A stretch of 64,000 bases of DNA from CAWKDC01 sp044445605 (GCA_044445605.1 JBIOEA010000001.1:82927-146926); one strand, 5' to 3'. Shown: positions 25,634-34,053, counted from the stretch's first letter. Made by a program: numbers and translations. The notes: generated by a model from the sequence alone, not told the origin.

Positions 25634-27439
25634 ATGTATATATTAAAAGGTATTAAAAATGGGGCGGGAGCGGTGATCAGTGCCGCTGTTTCGACAGTAT
25701 CGGCGGTAGGAACATCTATTGCGCATTATGCACCAACACCTGTGACCAATGCAGCTTCTACAGCAGCGGCTGCTGTCAACTCAGTTACAGTTAATGCTTT
25801 ATATGCATTGGGATACGTGCCAGCATCTGAAGTAGAGGAGCTGAGAAAAAATATTGATAAGAACATGACAGTAGAAGAAGCTTTCATTATTGCTAGAAAG
25901 TTTGGAATACATGATTATATAAAGGCACAAGAGTATTATGAAATTGTATTAACATCCACTAAAACTGATCATGCTTTACTTCAATTTCAAGCACGATGCC
26001 ATTTAGCATGCATGATTGCGCAATTGCCCTTGGAAGATATTCACACAAGTAAGGATGATGCTCACGGTCTTTTATTAAATAAAGCAAAGAGCGTCAACAA
26101 TTTATTGGTCGCAGCATATATGCAAGACCCTTCAGCTTGTTCATATCAACAGGCAGATGAGGATTACGGTGTAATGCTAGCCTTAAGTTTTAACCTTTTG
26201 AAAGAAATGATTAAACAGGGTTTGCAAGAATTTGTAGAAAAACATCAAACATGTTCATTTGATAAATATACAGTGATAAATGCCCGCTGGGAAAACTGGA
26301 AAATGATTTTGGACAGTTTCAATTTGACATCTAAGTGGTGGCGGCAACATTTTACAAAAGAGGCGGCATCGCCTGAGTTGGAACTGCCAGACCCGATACT
26401 ACGCCAAGCACTTTCCAATTTATTCCTGCTTGAAATAAAGCGATTGAACGATTTGTATCGTTCTAAAACGTCTCAGCATGAGTTTAATCTTGATTCATTT
26501 TATAACGAGCTCCACGCCTTGGGCGATAAAATAAATGCAGTACCAGTTCTGGTCACTGCAGAACCTGTGAAGGCAGCCTATGCCGACCTGATGGGCGATG
26601 TGGCAAAAGAGATGGCGATGAATCTCTATGCTCAATTAAATAAAAAGACAGAAGCAGCGCAGCAAGGAGAAGAAGCACGTAGCACATTAATGCGTGTCAG
26701 AGACTTTTTGATGGAGGCTAATGGATGTAAAAACTTAGACGTAAATGCAGCGGATGCACTTAAAGACGTACTGAGGAAAATAATGAGTTTGGATATGCAG
26801 TATGCATCAAATCATAAGGCTGAGTATTTGGCGCAATGTGAAAATGAATTAGGTAATCTAAGCCTTTATCTTACGCGTAAAGAAAATCCTGAAGAAGTCT
26901 TGGAGCAGATCGCATGGCTAAATAATAAGAAGGAAATATTAGAGAGCATTGGGGTAGGTGAATGTAAACGCGAGGCGGATGCGCTATTAGCGACGTTGAA
27001 AACTCATCTTGCTTCAAAAGAATTATTTTTTGCAGAAAGAGTTAACATCGCGGTTGGCAATATGAGCGAGGCGTTGATTGCATCTAGTCTTGGCGATAAG
27101 AAGATCGCGTGTACAGGAGGTTTTACATCGACGGTGGCGTTTCGTGATCCCGCTGATGCACGTTTTCCACAAAGCAATAAAGAACATCTTAAAGAAGTAC
27201 TGACCAGTATTTTCTCAGACATGGACGTGGCGAAGCCTTTCTATGCCGCTCCTGCAGCAGAACGAACGGAAAGAGAAACAAAAGTGAAGCAATTATTGAC
27301 GGGATTGTATTCATATTCACCACTTAAAAATCTTATTTCTCTACGTGAAATTGAGTTAAGTGAAGCGGCGAAAAATACCATTAAAAGTATCTGTAAAGGG
27401 CCGGTGGTTCATCAGAGTAGACCACCGAAAAACCCTTGA
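25634..27439 (+). CDS. Orphan protein, 601 aa, helical
   Basis: No family is recognised. The N-terminal 60 residues are small and apolar (Ala, Val, Ser, Thr, Gly) and may form an amphipathic or membrane-associating helix. The rest looks all-helical with Leu heptad-like patterns and many Glu/Lys, for example SLYLTRKENPEEVLEQIAWL. The ATG at 25634 follows GGGGAGGTA. A soluble, helical, unaffiliated protein of this size resembles translocated effectors of Legionella-type bacteria, but nothing in the sequence proves export. It is convergent with the next gene, 6 bp away. Confidence 0.7.
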   Translation: MYILKGIKNGAGAVISAAVSTVSAVGTSIAHYAPTPVTNAASTAAAAVNSVTVNALYALGYVPASEVEELRKNIDKNMTVEEAFIIARKFGIHDYIKAQEYYEIVLTSTKTDHALLQFQARCHLACMIAQLPLEDIHTSKDDAHGLLLNKAKSVNNLLVAAYMQDPSACSYQQADEDYGVMLALSFNLLKEMIKQGLQEFVEKHQTCSFDKYTVINARWENWKMILDSFNLTSKWWRQHFTKEAASPELELPDPILRQALSNLFLLEIKRLNDLYRSKTSQHEFNLDSFYNELHALGDKINAVPVLVTAEPVKAAYADLMGDVAKEMAMNLYAQLNKKTEAAQQGEEARSTLMRVRDFLMEANGCKNLDVNAADALKDVLRKIMSLDMQYASNHKAEYLAQCENELGNLSLYLTRKENPEEVLEQIAWLNNKKEILESIGVGECKREADALLATLKTHLASKELFFAERVNIAVGNMSEALIASSLGDKKIACTGGFTSTVAFRDPADARFPQSNKEHLKEVLTSIFSDMDVAKPFYAAPAAERTERETKVKQLLTGLYSYSPLKNLISLREIELSEAAKNTIKSICKGPVVHQSRPPKNP

Positions 27440-27445
27440 TCCTGA

Positions 27446-27928
27446 CTACCCTGCATAATCAAGATGATAATGAATATGCAACATGGATGGATCATTAGGA
27501 TCAATTGTCGGGATATTGCAATACGCACGTATTTTTTCCAGCGGTTCAAAGTTTTTGCCGCTGACACCACAGATACTGCTATCGCCGCCATCGGTGCCCA
27601 TATTCGTTTGCCAATTCAATGTCACGGTTTCATAACATTTTGTCACACCGTTCTCACACATTTCGGCAGGCAAAATAAATTGATAGGTCATCTGGCTTTT
27701 CGCAGAGCGATCGCTTTGCGAGGTTAACATGACCGCTTCTTGCGGGAAGTGTTGCCCATGGATGATTTCTCGGGGATAATCCACCACACGGGTGTCTTGC
27801 CCAATGGTTAATGTATCAAAATGCATGCGGGAATCTGTATCGTTAGACACGTGCACTTTAACAGCATGTGTGGGGTCAGCAAATAATGCTAGTGGAAGAA
27901 AAAGAGCTGAAGCCATAAGAGTGCGCAT
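27446..27928 (-). CDS. Exported protein of unknown function
   Basis: The protein has about 160 residues starting at 27928 (MRTLMASALFLPLALFADPTHA), a clear Sec signal peptide with likely cleavage near residue 18-22. GAGGAC lies upstream. The mature part contains four Cys (CENGVTKCYE, ICGVSGKNF, AYCNIP), which would suit two periplasmic disulphides. No domain is recognised. Confidence 0.7.
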   Translation of the reverse strand: MRTLMASALFLPLALFADPTHAVKVHVSNDTDSRMHFDTLTIGQDTRVVDYPREIIHGQHFPQEAVMLTSQSDRSAKSQMTYQFILPAEMCENGVTKCYETVTLNWQTNMGTDGGDSSICGVSGKNFEPLEKIRAYCNIPTIDPNDPSMLHIHYHLDYAG

Positions 27929-28017
27929 AATGATGTCCTCATAGAATCTGGAAGGCAATTCTAGTGTATACCTCCCGCACCCTGAGATCCAAGAGGCTGG
28001 CCGGGCCTGTTATATCA

Positions 28018-29478
28018 TTATTGCGGATCTAATATAGACATCAGCTTGACCAAATCCTCAGGTGTCAGCGATTTGCCATTCAATAAAATCTTGCCACCTT
28101 CATAGCGCAGATTAAACGCGCTATTGCCTTGGTCAGTGATCAAGACCTGAGCTTCGTTCAATGCATTGAATTGGTCAGAGATTTCCATGCGCAATGCTTC
28201 ACGTGCAGGAATGGTTTGCTTGGTATGTGGATCCGTGACAGGCGGTGCATCTGCAGGAATGTGTGGCAAGGCCATCCGGTAGAGCGTGTCTTCCATCCAC
28301 ATCAAGGGCGCGTGTAGCGACAATGATGCTTTCATTTTCAGGATCATTTGTTGCGCAAAATGCTCTGGGGTGCCTTCTTCTTTATGTAGATCAGGGAATT
28401 GCACTTGCGCTTCGGCCAGGACTTTCCCTTGTTCGACAGTCAGCGTATAAATGAGTGACAACTCAGCGCCTTTCTTGAACATATCGATGAGGGCGTTACG
28501 TCTGGCCACTTGCCAATCGCCTTCGCTCAGTTCATCTTGATGGTGCGAGATACGGCTAAAATCGGCCAGACCCTTGGCATCGAGTTTATCCATGATCAAT
28601 TTAAACGTCGTATTGATGAATTTTTCATTGAAAAATTCAACATCGTTAGCGGCGGCGTTCAGCGTAATATTGGCCAGGCCACTTTTCACATGGCTGGCAG
28701 TATCTAGCGTAAACTGGTTGAAACGAATGGTGTTACCCGCTTCATCACGCAGATAAAAGCTCGGCAGTGACATCGTTTGCTTGCCTACCCAAGGGGAGTT
28801 TTTGCTGCGCTCGCCTTCGGAGGCCAGCGTCATGGCGGCCATATCGATCATCGAATCATGTTTACCTTGCAACAGTAAAGGGGAGACATGAAGATCAAGT
28901 TTGATGCGGTTCAAATCAGTGGACACAGATGCTTTGCCCGTGACGCCCTCAAAAGAGAGGGAGCCTTCATCACTCTTATAATAAGCAGGCGCCGTTGCGA
29001 AATCGATATCCAAGTTGCCCAGCAGGGTCAGCGTTGCATTACCCGCAATGATTTCATTTTTTTCAAAGAAGTTTTCGAGGGAATCTTGGAGAATGGCGTT
29101 GGCAGGAGCCAGATCATTCGCCTTAGCATAGAACGCGATACGGCCGAGTCCCATGGTCAAGCGATCGTTCTCTTTCGGGAAAATCGGGCCGTGGAATATT
29201 TTCAAGCGAATATAGCTGACATGGGTATCGCCAGTGTATTTGAAAAAGCTTGCGAAGGGCATATCAGGGTAGGCAGGTTTGGTCGCGGTGATTTCAATCT
29301 GAGCCCAGGAACGAGCATAGCGGACGTGGTAGCCGTCCACTTTGACTGAGACGCCTTCGGGCAGGGCAAGATTGCCAATAAAGTTGTTCAGCTGATATTC
29401 AACGATAAGGCCTGAGAGATAAGGGAGGGAGCCGAGAACGAGGAAGGCAAATAGCCCGATCAGGAGACGTTTTTTCAT
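28018..29478 (-). CDS. DUF945 / YdgA-family protein
   Basis: The 486-residue protein starts with an N-terminal membrane anchor (MKKRLLIGLFAFLVLGSLPYLSG). A long beta-rich envelope domain follows with DUF945 features such as the internal LKIFHGP element and the C-terminal GGKILLNGKSLTPEDL. E. coli YdgA is an inner-membrane-anchored envelope protein of uncertain function. The gene is monocistronic and divergent from rpmE. Confidence 0.8.
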   Translation of the reverse strand: MKKRLLIGLFAFLVLGSLPYLSGLIVEYQLNNFIGNLALPEGVSVKVDGYHVRYARSWAQIEITATKPAYPDMPFASFFKYTGDTHVSYIRLKIFHGPIFPKENDRLTMGLGRIAFYAKANDLAPANAILQDSLENFFEKNEIIAGNATLTLLGNLDIDFATAPAYYKSDEGSLSFEGVTGKASVSTDLNRIKLDLHVSPLLLQGKHDSMIDMAAMTLASEGERSKNSPWVGKQTMSLPSFYLRDEAGNTIRFNQFTLDTASHVKSGLANITLNAAANDVEFFNEKFINTTFKLIMDKLDAKGLADFSRISHHQDELSEGDWQVARRNALIDMFKKGAELSLIYTLTVEQGKVLAEAQVQFPDLHKEEGTPEHFAQQMILKMKASLSLHAPLMWMEDTLYRMALPHIPADAPPVTDPHTKQTIPAREALRMEISDQFNALNEAQVLITDQGNSAFNLRYEGGKILLNGKSLTPEDLVKLMSILDPQ

Positions 29479-29576
29479 GGTGTTGGAAATCCTTGTGCTG
29501 ATAGGGCATTGTAGGGTTATTTCCTAAAGGATTCAAGCGGTTTTTGATTTTTAAGGGTTCATGAGTCAGTACCCCC

Positions 29577-29605
29577 TTGTTTCTTGAAAAGGGGCGGTAT
29601 ATAAT
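29577..29605 (+). promoter_or_regulatory. Promoter of rpmE
   Basis: TTGTTT (29577-29582) and a consensus TATAAT (29600-29605) are separated by 17 bp. The inferred leader is about 40 nt. Confidence 0.6.
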
Positions 29606-29650
29606 GCCCGCTTGTTGAGCGAGAGCCATTAGACAATAGAGAAGGTTGCC

Positions 29651-29884
29651 ATGAAGTCTGAAATTCATCCTGATTATAGAGAAGTTACCGTTAGCTGTGC
29701 TTGCGGAAACTCATTCCAAACCCATGCGACATTATCGCACGATTTATCCCTTGAAATTTGCAATAACTGCCATCCGTTCTATACCGGTAATCAGCGTATC
29801 GTGGATACCGCTGGCCGCGTAGACCGCTTCCAGCAACGTTATGGTAAGAAAGAAGCAGCTGAACAAAAAGACGCAGCTGAATAA
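29651..29884 (+). CDS. rpmE: 50S ribosomal protein L31
   Basis: The 77-residue protein matches L31 type A (EIHPDYREVTVSCACGN, HDLSLEICNNCHPFYTGNQ, GRVDRFQQRY). The zinc-binding cysteines are present (CAC and CNNC), so this is the C+ form. An Ala/Glu/Lys tail follows residue 65. It is single-gene, with its own promoter, and is followed by a GC-rich hairpin at 29888-29915. Confidence 0.97.
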   Translation: MKSEIHPDYREVTVSCACGNSFQTHATLSHDLSLEICNNCHPFYTGNQRIVDTAGRVDRFQQRYGKKEAAEQKDAAE

Positions 29885-29887
29885 CGT

Positions 29888-29915
29888 GTAGGGCCCCCGG
29901 GTCACCGCCCGGGGC
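29888..29915. repeat. GTAGGG-type inverted repeat, copy 3
   Basis: GTAGGG is followed by CCCCGGG (29895-29901) pairing with CCCGGGG (29908-29914). The copy starts 3 bp after the rpmE stop and lacks a T-tract. Confidence 0.5.
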
Positions 29916-29935
29916 AAACTCCGCATCTTTCGTCC

Positions 29936-31024
29936 CTATGATTCTTCATCAGAAATTTTCATCGCTTCAGGCATTTTCTTGCTCGTTGCCACGCCCAGGT
30001 TTTTCATTTCTTCGGCACGGCGAATCAGGTTGCCTTTTCCATCTTTCAGTTTATTCATAGCAGACTCATAGCTTTTCTGAGTGCTTTCGATCCGTTTACC
30101 AATTTCTTGAATATCCTCAATAAAGCCGACGAATTTATCGTAGAGGCTACCGGCCTTATCGGCGATTTTAATGGCATTCTCGTTTTGGTATTCAAAGCGC
30201 CAGATATTATGGATGGTACGCAGGGTAGCCAGTAAGGTGGTGGGGGTGACGAGCACGACATTACGGGATAAGGCTTCGCTAAAAATGCTCTCATCGGTTT
30301 GCATGGCCAGGTGCAATGCGGGCTCGATAGGGATGAACATCAGGACGAAATCGAGCGTACGGATCCCTTGCAGTTTTTGGTATTGTTTATCGCTCAGCTG
30401 CCGAACGTGGGTACGCAGAGATTGCAAATGTGCCTGTAAGTGCAGGGCATATTCGGCAGGATCGTCGGTGTGTTGGAGCTTCTCATAGGCCACGAGGGAA
30501 ACTTTCGAATCGACAATGACATCGCGTTGTTCGGGCAAATGGATAATCACATCGGGCTGGAAGCGTTTGCCGCTCTCATCTTGAATACTGATTTGCACAT
30601 CATATTCGCGGCCTTTTTGTAGGCCAGACATTTCAAGCACACGTTCGAGAACCATTTCCCCCCAATTGCCTTGTTTTTTGCTATCGCCTTTGAGGGCTTG
30701 CGTAAGGGCGATGGCTTCGGAGGACATTTTTTGGTTTAAATCTTTGAGGTGTTTGATTTCATGGAAGAGGGACATGCGATCGCGGGATTCTTTTTCATGT
30801 GATTCCTGGATTTTTTGTTCAAACTGCTTGATTTGGTCTTTCAGGGGGTTGAGCAAATGGGAGAGTTCATGGGTATGGGATTCACGCAAATGGCGCGATT
30901 TATCGTCAAAAATATCTTGTGCCATGAGGGTGAATTCTTTTTTAAAGAATCCATGGGATTTGATCCACAGACCCCAAATGAAGCTTGCGAACAGGGCACC
31001 GAGTATAAACCAGAGGATTGGCAT
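29936..31024 (-). CDS. rmuC: DNA recombination protein RmuC
   Basis: The 362-residue protein has an N-terminal membrane helix (residues 2-22), a coiled coil (about 40-100) and the RmuC nuclease-like domain: GNWGEMVLERVLEMSGL, then DVIIHLPEQRDVIVDSKVSL (PD-D/E-xK-like acids and Lys) and LDFVLMFIPIEPAL. RmuC limits recombination between short inverted repeats and has been tied to phage defence. The C-terminal coiled segment (GNLIRRAEEMKNLG) is typical. Confidence 0.93.
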   Translation of the reverse strand: MPILWFILGALFASFIWGLWIKSHGFFKKEFTLMAQDIFDDKSRHLRESHTHELSHLLNPLKDQIKQFEQKIQESHEKESRDRMSLFHEIKHLKDLNQKMSSEAIALTQALKGDSKKQGNWGEMVLERVLEMSGLQKGREYDVQISIQDESGKRFQPDVIIHLPEQRDVIVDSKVSLVAYEKLQHTDDPAEYALHLQAHLQSLRTHVRQLSDKQYQKLQGIRTLDFVLMFIPIEPALHLAMQTDESIFSEALSRNVVLVTPTTLLATLRTIHNIWRFEYQNENAIKIADKAGSLYDKFVGFIEDIQEIGKRIESTQKSYESAMNKLKDGKGNLIRRAEEMKNLGVATSKKMPEAMKISDEES

Positions 31025-31103
31025 GGGAAAAAGTTCCTATTTTTAGATTGTCATGAAAGTCTTAGTATATCAATTGTAGGATTGTAGAGGCGAAAGATGT
31101 TGT

Positions 31104-31227
31104 GCCCTCGTTGCTATGCCAATGTTCGCTTTCCAGGCTTAAAACTGTGCTGAAGTTCGCTATTTAGGCTTGAAACTATGCTGAAGTTCGCCTATACTGA
31201 GGTATATTGTTCTGGAGTTCGCTATCA
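31104..31227 (+). promoter_or_regulatory. Four 31-bp direct repeats overlaying the fic promoter
   Basis: Four contiguous 31-bp units (starting 31104, 31135, 31166, 31197) place the core GTTCGC at 31124, 31155, 31186 and 31217, exactly 31 bp apart. Units 2 and 3 are almost identical (AGGCTTRAAACTRTGCTGAA). TTGAAA (31170-31175) and TATACT (31193-31198), 17 bp apart, sit inside units 3 and 4. The ribosome site GGAG (31214-31217) and the start codon are in unit 4. The array is a strong candidate operator. Confidence 0.8.
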
Positions 31228-32726
31228 TGAGCAAGCTGATATTCTCCGATTCTACCCATGCCGCTAAGTTACTGTCCAAGCGGTTTTTGTTGGGCAAGCT
31301 ACGTCGCATTTACCATGGTATTTATACCGACGATTTGGAGCAACCGCTTGAGCATATTATTCAAAAAGAATGGATGTCTATTGTTTCGCACGTCGTTTCA
31401 CAAGGCATTTTAAGCTTTAGGACTGCGTACGATTTAAAACCAACCGCCTTTGAAAAAGGAACGAGCATTGTTTTCGTTACCAGTTCATATACCAAAACCA
31501 TTAACTTACCAGGTTTGATCATCAAAGTGCTTAAGGGGAATTCTCATGATTACAAGGAGCCAATCTCGTTAACTCTGTCGAGAAGCAATGAAGCTCGAAT
31601 GTTGCTGGAAAATTTGAGTACGGTCAATAATAAAACATACCGCGGTATTAAAACCGTGGGGCAGGAGGGCGTGGAGCGTTACCTTACCAGGGTGATGAGG
31701 GGAAGAGGTGAGTCAGCATTGAATCGCATTAGAGATGAAGCAAAAAATATCGCTACTGATTTTATGCTTAATGTGGAATACAAGGCTCTCGAGAAGATCA
31801 TCAGCGCATTATTATCAACACATCACGCTGATGACATTCTTAAAACGCCATATGCTAAAGCAATGGCAAAAAAAGAGCCTTATGACGAAGAAAGAATAAG
31901 GTTGTTTGAGTCGCTGGCGCTTTATATAAAGCGGTGTCACTTCAAAAACAGAGCATATGAATACAATAAAACATCTTTTAATCACTTATCTTTTTTTGAA
32001 TCTTATTTTTCTAATTATATTGAAGGGACGCGGTTTTCGATTGATGAGGCAGAAGATATCGTTTTCAAGAATGAGGAAGTTAAAAATCGGCATGCGGACA
32101 GTCATGATGTGTCGGCACTTTATCATTTAACGAATGATTATTCACAAATGAGTATGACTCCTCATACGCCCTTAGAATTTCTAGATATTTTGCAATCGAG
32201 GCATGCGGTTTTGATGCAGGAACGGCCTGATAAACGCCCAGGTGAATTTAAGAAGCAAGTCAATATTGCAGGTAACACTTATTTTGTGATGCCAAATGAA
32301 GTTATCGCCACACTAACATTGGGGTTTGAATTATATTCGAATCTTCAACCAGGCATAGAAAAAGCTTTATTCATGCATTTTTTGGTCAGTGAGGTTCACC
32401 CTTTCGAGGATGGAAACGGTCGAATTGCCAGAATCATGATGAATGCTGAATTGGTTCAGGCGGGCTGTTTTAAAATCATTATTCCTACTGTTCACCGAGA
32501 TAATTATATCAATGGTCTCCGAAGGGCCAGCAGAGATCATTATTTTCAAACTTATTGTAAAGTCATCGATCAAGCGCAGGCATATACTGAAACCATCCCA
32601 TGGGTAAGTTATGAAGAGGCACGAGATAAGCTTGAAGGCGATTATGCGGACAGAGCTCCTGATGAAGGGTTGCCCATTTTTAATCGTGCCCTGAGGCAGC
32701 TACAACTTTCTGAATGTCCCCCTTAA
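31227..32726 (+). CDS. Fic-domain protein with N-terminal AbiEi-like DNA-binding domain
   Basis: The protein has 499 residues. The N-terminal part (about 15-150) has SKRFLLGKLRRIYHGIYTDD, a pattern typical of the winged-helix AbiEi-type antitoxin domain, followed by GILSFRTAYDLKP and the beta-rich VFVTSSYTKTINLPGL. The Fic domain carries the inhibitory motif SNYIEG ((S/T)xxxE(G/N), about residue 262) and an intact catalytic motif HPFEDGNGRIAR (about 390). Fic enzymes usually AMPylate proteins, and the Glu of the inhibitory motif blocks ATP binding. The joining of an antitoxin-like regulator domain to Fic, plus phased repeats abutting the ATG, suggests autoregulation. Confidence 0.85.
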   Translation: MSKLIFSDSTHAAKLLSKRFLLGKLRRIYHGIYTDDLEQPLEHIIQKEWMSIVSHVVSQGILSFRTAYDLKPTAFEKGTSIVFVTSSYTKTINLPGLIIKVLKGNSHDYKEPISLTLSRSNEARMLLENLSTVNNKTYRGIKTVGQEGVERYLTRVMRGRGESALNRIRDEAKNIATDFMLNVEYKALEKIISALLSTHHADDILKTPYAKAMAKKEPYDEERIRLFESLALYIKRCHFKNRAYEYNKTSFNHLSFFESYFSNYIEGTRFSIDEAEDIVFKNEEVKNRHADSHDVSALYHLTNDYSQMSMTPHTPLEFLDILQSRHAVLMQERPDKRPGEFKKQVNIAGNTYFVMPNEVIATLTLGFELYSNLQPGIEKALFMHFLVSEVHPFEDGNGRIARIMMNAELVQAGCFKIIIPTVHRDNYINGLRRASRDHYFQTYCKVIDQAQAYTETIPWVSYEEARDKLEGDYADRAPDEGLPIFNRALRQLQLSECPP

Positions 32727-32795
32727 CGTATGTCGCATGATTGATACCAATGTGCATCATCCATGGCATTCTCTAACTTTCACATCTGCCTGACA

Positions 32796-33077
32796 CTAAC
32801 GTTTGTTTTTTAAATCTCTATAAAAGTTCTCATGAACGCCAAGCATCAACAGTAATCTTTCGTGAATGCTCCACTCATATGCCAATAACATAAGCTGATG
32901 GTGTACCTTAAACTTATAAACAAATACTCCGGCTAAATCACCTTTCTTTTCTTCCCCTATCTCAGGATCAAGCATGATCTCGCGAATGGCTCCATCCACC
33001 TTTTCTTTTTGGGTAGAGGTCAGTTTCTTGTATGCCCGCTTAAAAGCGGGCATCTGATTCAGGTTAATGTTTTTCAC
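32796..33077 (-). CDS. ParE/RelE-superfamily toxin
   Basis: The toxin has about 93 residues starting at GTG 33077, within the end of the antitoxin gene (14-bp overlap). It shows the RelE/ParE pattern: PAFKRAYKKLTSTQKEKVDGAI helices, then the strand GVFVYKFKVHHQLMLLAYEW, and LLLMLGVHENFYRDLK at the end. The target (gyrase or mRNA) cannot be decided from sequence. An in-frame TTG at 33089 is an alternative start. Confidence 0.8.
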   Translation of the reverse strand: MKNINLNQMPAFKRAYKKLTSTQKEKVDGAIREIMLDPEIGEEKKGDLAGVFVYKFKVHHQLMLLAYEWSIHERLLLMLGVHENFYRDLKNKR

Positions 33078-33300
33078 TATCTGAACCAAAGGTAAATGGC
33101 TCTGCCAATGCCCTATCCTGCTGCTTACTAATCAGGAGGTCACGGATAAGCTCAATGGGCAAATCTGGGTTATCCAGGGCGCACTTACCAATCTTTGCCC
33201 AGAACTCAATCTGATGGGGAATAGAGCGACATTCAGCCTTGGCCACTTGACGAGCCTCCTTATACAACGTTTCATCAATTCGCATGGAAACACTCACCAT
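33064..33300 (-). CDS. ParD-like antitoxin
   Basis: The 78-residue protein matches the ParD_like group (VSMRIDETLYKEARQVAKAE, then RSIPHQIEFWAKIGKCALDNPDLP), a ribbon-helix-helix DNA-binding antitoxin. The start codon is ATG 33300, immediately after GGGAGGTGA, or the following GTG. It is co-transcribed with the ParE-like toxin. The octamer ACATTTGT occurs twice upstream (33310-33317 and 33329-33336), with a minus-strand TATACT at 33337-33342. Confidence 0.82.
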   Translation of the reverse strand: MVSVSMRIDETLYKEARQVAKAECRSIPHQIEFWAKIGKCALDNPDLPIELIRDLLISKQQDRALAEPFTFGSDSEKH

Positions 33301-33544
33301 TCACCTCCCACATTTGTGTCAAAATGTTACATTTGTAGTATAGCATAGCTTAACTTCTTCCGCCACATGCCAAATTGACGCGCGATGGTAGGTAAATATC
33401 TCTCTGCCCATAAGTCCCCCTCCCACTCATAATTTTGGAAAGCTTGCCAGATAGGATCGGATAACTCGGATTATCGGACCCTATATAACCTCATGATATC
33501 AAACGATTGAGCTGTACGATACAAATCAATGAGTTAGACTGGCA
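33301..33544. other. Intergenic region between the ParD-like and RelB genes
   Basis: This gene-free stretch holds the ACATTTGT direct repeats and possible -10 of the ParD-like gene, and the first copy of the TAGGATCGGATA palindromic repeat (33433-33483). I see no other coding or RNA signal. Confidence 0.5.
33433..33483 (+). repeat. TAGGATCGGATA palindromic repeat, copy 1
   Basis: TAGGATCGGATAA (33452-33464) and TTATCGGACCCTA (33471-33483) form an imperfect palindrome. It is preceded by TTTTGGAAAGCTTGCCAGA. A direct copy including the flank lies at 36341-36390, and a related palindrome at 40398-40429. Confidence 0.65.
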
Positions 33545-33598
33545 TTGACATGTAGTCACAACGGGACTACAATATAAATATGGCCAAAAGGTCATATT
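33545..33598 (+). promoter_or_regulatory. Promoter and operators of the RelB/YafQ-like module
   Basis: A consensus TTGACA (33545-33550) and TACAAT (33568-33573) are 17 bp apart. TGTAGTC (33551-33557) and GACTACA (33565-33571) form an inverted repeat inside the promoter. A second palindrome, AATATGGCC-AAAA-GGTCATATT (33577-33598), covers the start of transcription. Confidence 0.8.
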
Positions 33599-33611
33599 GA
33601 GGACATGCATT

Positions 33612-33878
33612 ATGAACACGACAGATACCTACGTAAGAGCACGCATTGACAGCGTCACTAAGCAACGTGCTACTGATGCACTTGAGGCAATGGGTCTGTC
33701 AGTTTCAGATGCCATTAGGTTGCTTATGTTGCGCATTGCTGATGAGCATCGTCTTCCTTTTGAGGTACGAGTCCCAAATGCTGCGAGTCGAAAAGCAATT
33801 GAAGAGCTTGAAACCGGCAAAGGCAAAAAATTCAAAAATATTAATTCTTTCATGGATGATTTGAATGTGGACGATTGA
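33612..33878 (+). CDS. RelB/DinJ-family antitoxin
   Basis: The antitoxin has 88 residues from the ATG at 33612, which follows GAGGACATGCATT. The N-terminal ribbon-helix-helix TYVRARIDSVTKQRATDALE, then GLSVSDAIRLLMLRIADEHR, is typical of RelB/DinJ. The C-terminal part (KKFKNINSFMDDLNVDD) is the toxin-binding tail. The promoter palindromes are the expected operators. The gene overlaps the truncated toxin by 14 bp, so this antitoxin may lack a working partner. Confidence 0.87.
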   Translation: MNTTDTYVRARIDSVTKQRATDALEAMGLSVSDAIRLLMLRIADEHRLPFEVRVPNAASRKAIEELETGKGKKFKNINSFMDDLNVDD

Positions 33879-34053
33879 TCGCTCAACTGTTTTTAAACGC
33901 GATTACAAACGCGTAAAATCAATGCCTCGTTACAGCAAAATCATTGATTCTCTTCTATCGGAGATCATTGCGCTGTTGCTGGAAGATAAATCCTTGCCTG
34001 ATAATAATTATGACCATACGTTAAGTAGCGATTGGAAAGGTTATCGTAGGTGA
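33865..34053 (+). pseudogene. Truncated YafQ/RelE-type toxin
   Basis: The 62-residue frame follows YafQ through TVFKRDYKRVKSM, the LLLEDKSLP segment and WKGYR, then stops (YRR*) where family members continue for about 30 more residues (typically GYRDCHI, LLIY and the catalytic C-terminal His region). No other frame restores that sequence, so the 3' end appears replaced, not merely frameshifted. A small hairpin (CCTGAG/CTCAGG, 34057-34075) follows. The product is probably inactive as a ribonuclease. Confidence 0.75.

Noticed and set aside
31104..31227. CRISPR array or plasmid replication iterons
   Set aside because: The 31-bp units are directly contiguous with no spacers, no cas or rep gene is near, and the array covers a promoter and start codon.
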